From an uncultured Bacteroidota bacterium (GTDB lineage Bacteria > Bacteroidota > Bacteroidia > NS11-12g > UBA955): a DNA stretch of 15,252 nt. Within the stretch, counting starts at the first letter, position 1. Each line of letters opens with the position of its first letter. Positions 1 to 4,241 of this stretch are shown one piece after another. The DNA lies in assembly GCA_903953615.1 (NCBI GenBank), contig CAJBKH010000230.1, positions 1-15,252 on the forward strand, written 5' to 3'. A program made the translations under genes and the position numbers. The notes beneath the pieces were generated by a model. The model saw only the letters and a program-made list of their open reading frames with translations, ran no database searches and was not told the origin of the DNA.

Positions 1-137
1 AGTGATACCTCAATACCCTCTTCTCTCAATGAGCGTGCGGCTTGGCTACCTGAATAATCGAATTCGCAAGCTTGACCGATGATGATGGGACCGCTCCCTA
101 TTATTAAGACTGATTTGATGGATAGATCTTTGGGCAT
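1..137 (-). CDS. carB: Carbamoyl-phosphate synthase large subunit, N-terminal fragment
   Basis: Only the first 45 codons are present; the gene runs off the left edge. The translation from ATG at 137 begins MPKDLSIKSV and continues with IIGSGPIIIGQACEFDYSG and a SQAARSLREEGIEV stretch. This is the start of the first ATP-grasp half of CarB, which makes carbamoyl phosphate from bicarbonate, ammonia delivered by CarA, and two ATP, for arginine and pyrimidine synthesis in the cytosol. The family is about 1,070 residues, so about 4% is seen. It has its own promoter-like sequence just upstream (155-185) and is separated by 121 bp from the next minus-strand gene, so it is probably not part of the regulatory block upstream. 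Identification is from sequence recall and is firm; nothing can be said about the rest of the protein. Confidence 0.95.
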   Translation of the reverse strand, partial: MPKDLSIKSVLIIGSGPIIIGQACEFDYSGSQAARSLREEGIEVS

Positions 138-154
138 AGAAGAATAAAATTTGG

Positions 155-185
155 CAAAAATACAAAAGCATTGCCGTTTAACAAC
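155..185 (-). promoter_or_regulatory. Predicted Bacteroidota-type promoter of carB
   Basis: On the minus strand GTTG (182-185) is followed after 19 bp by TATTTTTG (155-162), a full match to the TAnnTTTG -7 element and a 3 of 4 match to the TTTG -33 element. The predicted start of transcription lies roughly 10 nt before the carB ATG at 137, giving a very short leader. Confidence 0.5.
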
Positions 186-258
186 GCGATGTGGACAAAA
201 TATAGGAGAAAAATATGCGTCTTTTTTAAAAACTATTGGTGAGAAGGGGAAACTTTGA

Positions 259-636
259 TTAGGCGCTTAAAGCCTCACCTTGCCAATTTTGTTCCTCTAA
301 AGTCCAAGCGTCTGTCAATGTCGTTTCGAGCCAAACTTTACCCGAACGACGGTATACCAATACGCCAATGCCATAAGCTTTTTGGAATTGTTGATCCAAA
401 TCTAAAACCGTCATTTGTGGCTCGATGGTAACATGCAAATTAGAGATTAAGGTTCGGCTTTCTTTTAAGGTTTTGTTGGTTTGGTTAAAGAGCCTACGGG
501 CCAATATAAAGTCGCTTTCAAGTCGACCCGAACGCATGAAAAAAGCCAACTTAAGATAAGGAAAGGCATTGTTAAACTCCTCTTGAATCATAAAGAGTTT
601 TTTGTTCTCGTCTATTTCAAAACTAGCATGAATCAT
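259..636 (-). CDS. Conserved Bacteroidota small protein, paralogue A, function unknown
   Basis: A 125-residue soluble protein with no signal peptide, membrane segment or known catalytic motif. It is a clear paralogue of the protein at 3383-3799. Both share an N-terminal I-x-x-I/M-QE-x-F segment followed by PYLKLAFF, a middle segment of weak similarity, and a C-terminal block with (Y/F)GI-x2-x-V-(Y/F)R(R/K)SG-x-x-WL-x-T followed by a TLxEQN motif. In this copy the last block reads RRSGKVWLETTLTD then WTLEEQN. I recognise the pattern as a family widespread in Bacteroidota but know of no assigned role. The gene starts 5 nt after the stop of the small membrane-protein gene (642-878), so the two are very likely co-transcribed. 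The start ATG at 636 is favoured because the aligned family block begins soon after it. Location next to a Crp-type response regulator suggests it is an effector or modulator of that system (inference). Confidence 0.85.
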   Translation of the reverse strand: MIHASFEIDENKKLFMIQEEFNNAFPYLKLAFFMRSGRLESDFILARRLFNQTNKTLKESRTLISNLHVTIEPQMTVLDLDQQFQKAYGIGVLVYRRSGKVWLETTLTDAWTLEEQNWQGEALSA

Positions 637-641
637 TGGCC

Positions 642-878
642 TTACAATTTTATTTTACGCAACAAAAAGACAAAAACAAGGACCTCTAAAACAACTGCCA
701 AAACCGCATTGCCTGCGCCTTTAGAAAATGTTATTAAAAACATCGCTAGGGTTATCAATGCCATATTGATTAAAACATTTGCGTGGGCTTTTTTTTTATT
801 AAACGCACTGTATTTATAATACATAAGTATTTGCAGCGACTTAAACGGAGACGTATTGGTGATGTTATGGCTATCCAT
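642..878 (-). CDS. Small two-helix membrane protein, unknown function
   Basis: A 78-residue ORF. After a polar N-terminus of about 33 residues with a basic NKKKAH patch come two hydrophobic segments, about residues 34-52 (LINMALITLAMFLITF) and 56-73 (AVLAVVLEVLVFVFLL), and a basic tail RKIKL. This predicts two inner-membrane helices with a short connecting turn. The gene ends 5 nt before paralogue A and follows a promoter-like sequence with an Fnr-like site (948-1012), so it looks like the first gene of a two-gene operon. I do not recognise the family. Reality as a gene rests on hydrophobic pattern, tight coupling and the upstream promoter; the exact start is uncertain, with Met19 a possible alternative. 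Confidence 0.62.
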   Translation of the reverse strand: MDSHNITNTSPFKSLQILMYYKYSAFNKKKAHANVLINMALITLAMFLITFSKGAGNAVLAVVLEVLVFVFLLRKIKL

Positions 879-947
879 GGTTGAAAGTTTTCTTAATTTT
901 TCAATACAGTATCAATGGTTATCGATTGTATTTAAATTAAGTTCTTA

Positions 948-1012
948 CAAATTTAGACCAGCCGCTTAAATTATATTATGAGTAGGGTCAGCGGACGCAA
1001 TGACAATAATCA
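948..1012 (-). promoter_or_regulatory. Predicted promoter with Fnr-like operator upstream of the membrane protein/paralogue A operon
   Basis: On the minus strand the -7 element TAAATTTG (948-955) fits TAnnTTTG, but no good TTTG -33 element occurs 19-21 bp upstream, as expected for an activator-dependent promoter. A TGA-N6-TCA palindrome, CTGATTATTGTCAT on the minus strand (about 1000-1013, core 1001-1012), is centred 55 bp upstream of the centre of the -7 box. That is about -62 from the presumed start, a class I activator position. The same 55-bp spacing is seen at 3823-3889. Confidence 0.45.
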
Positions 1013-1032
1013 GCAAACAGGCGAATAGCCTT

Positions 1033-2091
1033 TTAATTCTTCATATGCGCCAACTTATCGTAATTAACAATACTGATGGTGCCACCTGCTACTTCTATGT
1101 ATTTTTCTTCTTTAAAATCACTGAGGGTTCTAATCACTGTTTCGGTAGCAGTGCCTACCATGTTGGCTAAATCCTCGCGTGAAAGGTTCATGCTAAACTT
1201 TTCACTGCCTTCTGTTTTATATTTATCTGATAATTTAACGAGTGCTTCGGCCACTCTTTTTCTAACAGAATTGTAGGCCAATTTTACCAATTGCTTTTCG
1301 TTTTCACGCAAATCGTTAGAAAGCATTTCAATGAATTTTTTCGACACCTCTGTATTCTTATACATCAATGCAAAGAAGTCATCCTTCGGAATTAAATAAA
1401 TTTCAGAATCTTCTAAAGCACCTGCGGAGTTAGTATAAGCTTCATTTTGAAGGAGTGAAAGATAGCCAAAAAACTCGCCTTCTTTATACAATTCTGTAAT
1501 TAATTCTTTGCCTTGATCGTTTGTTTGACAGGTCTTAACTTTACCTTTATTGATAAAATAAATGCCTTTTGGAAAGCTGCCTTCAGCGTAGATATCTTCT
1601 TTCTTTTTGAAGGTTTTTTTCTCGTGTTGCAATGACAATTCCTTCAGGGAATCGAAGCCTTTGGCCTCTTGCACAAATTCATTATAACCAACAATGTTTT
1701 TAGTAAATTCTTTTCTAAGGATATCATTTTTTTTCAAACGACTTTCAATGGCATTTAACAATTCTACATCATCGAAGGGTTTGGTTAAGTAATCGTCTGC
1801 ACCCATTTCCATGCCTTTTCTCATATCGCTTCTTTCGGCTTTAGCAGTTAGAAAAATAAATGGAATGCTGGCGGTTTCTTCTTGTTTTGAAAGCATGTGT
1901 AAAACCCCGTGGCCATCGAGTACGGGCATCATTATATCACATATAATAATGTCTGGCTTTTCGGTTTGGGCTTTCTCGACACCCTCCTTACCGTTTACTG
2001 CTGTAACAACTTCGTATTGCGCCAAACGCAAAATTTCTGAAGTATTTTCTCTTACATCTGTATTGTCTTCAATTAATACTATTTTTTTCAT
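1033..2091 (-). CDS. Response regulator with Crp/Fnr-type output (REC - cyclic-nucleotide-binding-like - HTH)
   Basis: A 352-residue transcription factor. Residues 1-121 are a receiver domain with acidic pocket E8/D9, phosphoacceptor D52 (in IICDIMMP), T82 and K104 (in LTKPF). Residues about 145-270 form a Crp-like beta-roll. Its phosphate-binding cassette (G205 to A223) has Asn221 where cAMP-binding Crp has Arg, so cAMP binding is unlikely and phosphorylation is probably the signal. Residues 303-326 are a Crp-type helix-turn-helix; the recognition helix ETVIR keeps E317 and R321, the pair that reads TGA half-sites in Crp and Fnr. There is no Fnr iron-sulphur cysteine cluster. The gene starts 23 bp after the kinase stop, so it is the cognate regulator of that kinase. 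TGA-N6-TCA sites in two neighbouring promoters suggest autoregulation (inference). Confidence 0.95.
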   Translation of the reverse strand: MKKIVLIEDNTDVRENTSEILRLAQYEVVTAVNGKEGVEKAQTEKPDIIICDIMMPVLDGHGVLHMLSKQEETASIPFIFLTAKAERSDMRKGMEMGADDYLTKPFDDVELLNAIESRLKKNDILRKEFTKNIVGYNEFVQEAKGFDSLKELSLQHEKKTFKKKEDIYAEGSFPKGIYFINKGKVKTCQTNDQGKELITELYKEGEFFGYLSLLQNEAYTNSAGALEDSEIYLIPKDDFFALMYKNTEVSKKFIEMLSNDLRENEKQLVKLAYNSVRKRVAEALVKLSDKYKTEGSEKFSMNLSREDLANMVGTATETVIRTLSDFKEEKYIEVAGGTISIVNYDKLAHMKN

Positions 2092-2114
2092 AGGACCAAT
2101 GTTTTGTGTTTAAT

Positions 2115-3317
2115 TTATTGTGGAATGATAATCGTAAATGTTGTGCCTTTGTTCTCTTCTGTAACAAAATAGAGCGAGGCATTCATTAACTCGGCATAGC
2201 GGGCCACTATGTTTAAACCTAAGCCGGTGCCTTGTATATGGGTAGCATTTTGACCTCTAAAAAAGCGCTCAAATAAATGCTTTTGATCTTCTTTTGAAAT
2301 ACCAATACCGCGGTCGCTCACATCAATGCGAACGGTAGAATTATTTACCAATATGTGCAAATCAATTGTTGCATCTGCAGGCGAAAATTTGATGGCATTT
2401 GAAATTAAATTGAACAAGATATTCTTTAACAATTTGCGGTCGACATTTACTTGTGATTTACCAACATGGTGTTGCACAATAAGTTGTTCGGCAGCTGCCA
2501 TTGATTGCATATCAGAAATTATTTCGCCCATAAATAGTTTGATATCTAAGGGCTCTGGTAAATTTTCAACCTTGCCTTCTTCTAATTTGCTTACTGAGAG
2601 AAAATCGTTGAGAATATCTGTTAAGTTATTAATGGAATTTTTTATTTTTCCAACATGCTTTAATTGGTTGTCTTTATCATTGTTCTCGCCATAGCGGGTT
2701 ACTAAGGAGAGCGATGACATCATGGTAGTAAGCGGGGTTCTAAACTCGTGTGAGGCCATGGAGACGAAGCGGGACTTAAGTTCATTTAGCTCCTTTTCCT
2801 TTTGTAGGGCCATGTGTAATTCCTTTTTCGTTTTTTCGAGTTCTTGAATGGCTTCTTCTAAAATAAGGGTTCTATTTTTCACTTGGCGCTCAAGTTCAAC
2901 AGAATAATTTTTTTGCTTTTCTTCGGCTTGCTTTCGAATGGTAATGTCCATAATGAAGGCCATGATATAACGCCCCTCAGGTGATTCAAATGGACTTAAA
3001 CTTATCTCAAGTGGAAACTCAGAGCCATCTTTTTTGAGGCCCCACAATTCCATTCCCAAGCCCATTGGCCGTGAATGCGGATTATTGGCGTATTGATCGC
3101 GGTGACTAGTGTGATTGTGCGCGAAACGCTGAGGAATTAGTATTTCAATTTTCTTTCCAATTAGCTCGGCACTAGCGTAACCAAATAATTTTTCGGCACT
3201 CGGATTGAAACGCACGATATCGCCTTGCTGATTGACAACAAGTATGCCTTCGGTGGCATGTTGAAAAAGCGCTTCACTATCGGCCATTCCTTTTTTTAGA
3301 TGATAATATTCGGGCAT
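2115..3317 (-). CDS. Soluble PAS-domain sensor histidine kinase
   Basis: A 400-residue kinase with no signal peptide or membrane helix, so it senses in the cytosol. Residues about 12-130 are a PAS domain of FixL-like type (VVNQQGDIVRFNPSAEKLFGY, then a KKDGSEFPLEISLSPF strand and DITIRKQAEE linker). Residues 131-185 predict a coiled coil. HisKA is at about 182-248 with phosphoacceptor H190 in SHEFRTP. The HATPase_c domain has the N-box N299/N303/N307, the G1 box DRGIGI (335-340), an F box (ERFFRG) and the G2 box GTGLGL (363-368). All catalytic elements are intact. In the PAS helix, H69 lies seven residues after the IP pair, the spacing of the haem-ligand His in FixL and DosP as I recall them; the FixL distal Arg position is M89 here. 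Haem binding is possible but unproven, because non-haem PAS domains share this look. Upstream by 65 bp is paralogue B; downstream is the regulator. Confidence 0.95.
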   Translation of the reverse strand: MPEYYHLKKGMADSEALFQHATEGILVVNQQGDIVRFNPSAEKLFGYASAELIGKKIEILIPQRFAHNHTSHRDQYANNPHSRPMGLGMELWGLKKDGSEFPLEISLSPFESPEGRYIMAFIMDITIRKQAEEKQKNYSVELERQVKNRTLILEEAIQELEKTKKELHMALQKEKELNELKSRFVSMASHEFRTPLTTMMSSLSLVTRYGENNDKDNQLKHVGKIKNSINNLTDILNDFLSVSKLEEGKVENLPEPLDIKLFMGEIISDMQSMAAAEQLIVQHHVGKSQVNVDRKLLKNILFNLISNAIKFSPADATIDLHILVNNSTVRIDVSDRGIGISKEDQKHLFERFFRGQNATHIQGTGLGLNIVARYAELMNASLYFVTEENKGTTFTIIIPQ

Positions 3318-3382
3318 AATTCCTAATTTGTTGTGATTGGAAACAAATGTAGGACATCCTCCGAATAATTTTTTGTAAAAAT

Positions 3383-3799
3383 TTAGACTTGTTCGTGGTA
3401 TAAATCATAATCGGCATCACCATGTTCGCTGTTAGCAGTGCTAGCCATCTGACCTTTAGCATTTTGCTCTACAAGGGTTTCATTATCGCTGGTACTAGTT
3501 TGCAACCAAGCTGAGCCCGATTTGCGGAACACTTGTACCGGGATTCCAAATTGTTCCATAAAATGTTGTTCGAGGGTACTCACTTTCAAATGGCCATTGA
3601 TACTAAAAGCACCCTGTGCAGTTGCATTGCCAAGGCTTTCGAGCGTTGCTGATTGATCGGTTAACAAATGGGCTTTGTTGAACTCTTGTGGACCCCCTTC
3701 GGTTATTTTAAAGAAGGCCAATTTAAGATACGGATAATGGGCTTTAAAAGCTTCTTGAATTTGACTAAGGGTGCTACTACTGTTGATGTTTATTTCCAT
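3383..3799 (-). CDS. Conserved Bacteroidota small protein, paralogue B, first gene of the kinase/regulator operon
   Basis: A 138-residue soluble protein starting MEINI at ATG 3799, homologous to the protein at 259-636. Shared features are IQEAF, PYLKLAFF, FGIPVQVFRKSGSAWLQT and TLVEQN. It differs in that the second conserved Trp before TLxEQN is replaced by Glu, and it adds an acidic C-terminal tail (STANSEHGDADYDLYHEQV) absent from paralogue A. The reading frame is open back to a TTG at 3859, but the A-rich stretch before ATG 3799, the family alignment, and a promoter -7 box inside that extension (3823-3830) favour the ATG. The kinase follows after 65 bp and the regulator 23 bp after that, so the three genes probably form one operon. 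No function is known to me; a role as partner or effector of the two-component pair is inferred from position alone. Confidence 0.88.
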   Translation of the reverse strand: MEININSSSTLSQIQEAFKAHYPYLKLAFFKITEGGPQEFNKAHLLTDQSATLESLGNATAQGAFSINGHLKVSTLEQHFMEQFGIPVQVFRKSGSAWLQTSTSDNETLVEQNAKGQMASTANSEHGDADYDLYHEQV

Positions 3800-3822
3800 T
3801 TTTTGCTTTTTTATGTAATTGG

Positions 3823-3889
3823 CAAAGATACTTCTTAGGGATATATCGCAACAGGTCAAAACCTGTAAAAAGGTATGACTTTGGTCATA
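3823..3889 (-). promoter_or_regulatory. Predicted promoter with two tandem Crp/Fnr-like palindromes driving the paralogue B-kinase-regulator operon
   Basis: The -7 element TATCTTTG (3823-3830, minus strand) matches TAnnTTTG; GTTG (3849-3852) 18 bp upstream is a weak -33. Two perfect 6-4-6 inverted repeats lie upstream: ACAGGT-CAAA-ACCTGT (3851-3866) and TATGAC-TTTG-GTCATA (3874-3889). The second holds a TGA-N6-TCA core and is centred 55 bp from the -7 centre, about -62. The first is centred about -39, next to the -33 region. Their centres are 23 bp apart. Confidence 0.6.
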
Positions 3890-3968
3890 TACGCCCTAAA
3901 AATAAACTGAAAGTTTAAGCTGCTTTGATGCTGTATTTCCTATTTAAATTGGCTTTATTTCACAAAAA

Positions 3969-4000
3969 TTTGCCAATTTTTAAAAAATTTCATACTTTTG
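3969..4000 (+). promoter_or_regulatory. Predicted promoter of tRNA-Met
   Basis: TTTG (3969-3972), a 20-bp spacer and TACTTTTG (3993-4000) match the Bacteroidota consensus TTTG-N19..21-TAnnTTTG completely. The predicted start is near 4007, about 10 nt before the mature tRNA 5' end at 4017. Confidence 0.75.
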
Positions 4001-4016
4001 CACTCCAATTAAAAAT

Positions 4017-4090
4017 GGCGGGGTAGCTCAGGTGGTTAGAGCGTAGGATTCATAACCCTAAGGCCGGGAGTTCAACTCTCCCCTCCGCTA
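4017..4090 (+). tRNA. tRNA-Met (anticodon CAT)
   Basis: A 74-nt cloverleaf: acceptor GGCGGGG paired with CTCCGCT (a G-U pair at 1-72), U8/A9, D stem GCTC/GAGC with loop AGGTGGTTA, anticodon arm TAGGA-TTCATAA-CCCTA with anticodon CAT and an A-C mismatch at the base of the loop, variable loop AGGCC, T arm GGGAG-TTCAACT-CTCCC and discriminator A. CCA is not encoded. Absence of a 1-72 C-A mismatch and of three G-C pairs in the anticodon stem argues against the initiator. Elongator Met is favoured; a CAT-anticodon tRNA-Ile (modified by TilS) cannot be fully excluded by eye. Confidence 0.95.
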
Positions 4091-4100
4091 CAAAAAATTA

Positions 4101-4125
4101 AAACCGCCCTCAAGGCGGTTTTTTT
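4101..4125 (+). terminator. Rho-independent terminator of tRNA-Met
   Basis: The stem AAACCGCC/GGCGGTTT with loop CTCAA is followed by a run of T. It starts 10 nt after the tRNA. The A-run on its left side could also let it end transcription from the minus strand. Confidence 0.9.
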
Positions 4126-4133
4126 ATTGCCTT

Positions 4134-4181
4134 ATTCATAACCCTAAGACCGGGTCCACCACAGCGGACTCCCATCCGCTA
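4134..4181 (+). pseudogene. Remnant of tRNA-Met 3' half (tandem partial duplication)
   Basis: ATTCATAACCCTAAG (4134-4148) repeats the anticodon region of the intact tRNA exactly (4048-4062), 86 bp away. The copy continues through a changed T-arm region and ends in TCCGCTA like the tRNA. The 5' half (acceptor, D arm) is missing, and the T arm is replaced by GGGTCC-ACCACAGC-GGACTCCC with about 5 extra bases, so it cannot fold as a tRNA. It is followed by its own copy of the tRNA terminator. Confidence 0.8.
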
Positions 4182-4191
4182 CTTAAAAATC

Positions 4192-4217
4192 AAACTGCCT
4201 TTAGGCGGTTTTTTTAT
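4192..4217 (+). terminator. Second copy of the tRNA terminator, probably bidirectional
   Basis: AAACTGCC-TTTA-GGCGGTTT followed by a T run; one G-U pair in the stem. It duplicates the terminator at 4101-4125. On the minus strand the same hairpin lies 25 bp past the helicase stop codon and is followed by a T-rich stretch (GTTTGATTTTT), so it may end helicase transcription as well. Confidence 0.75.
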
Positions 4218-4241
4218 TTTTTGTTGTCCCTAGGCGGCCAT

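Noticed and set aside
481..819. Plus-strand 112-codon ORF
   Set aside because: It lies opposite paralogue A and the membrane-protein gene, has no protein-like domain pattern and no promoter; it is a shadow of the minus-strand genes.
1811..2113. Plus-strand 100-codon ORF
   Set aside because: It lies wholly opposite the receiver domain of the response regulator, whose motifs are intact.
3277..3462. 61-codon minus-strand ORF between paralogue B and the kinase
   Set aside because: It overlaps the end of paralogue B in another frame and has no recognisable pattern.
3800..3859. Longer N-terminus of paralogue B from TTG at 3859
   Set aside because: The extension overlaps the -7 promoter box and part of the operator, and the paralogue alignment begins only at ATG 3799.
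4134..4181. Second functional tRNA gene
   Set aside because: The acceptor 5' strand and D arm are absent and the T arm cannot form.
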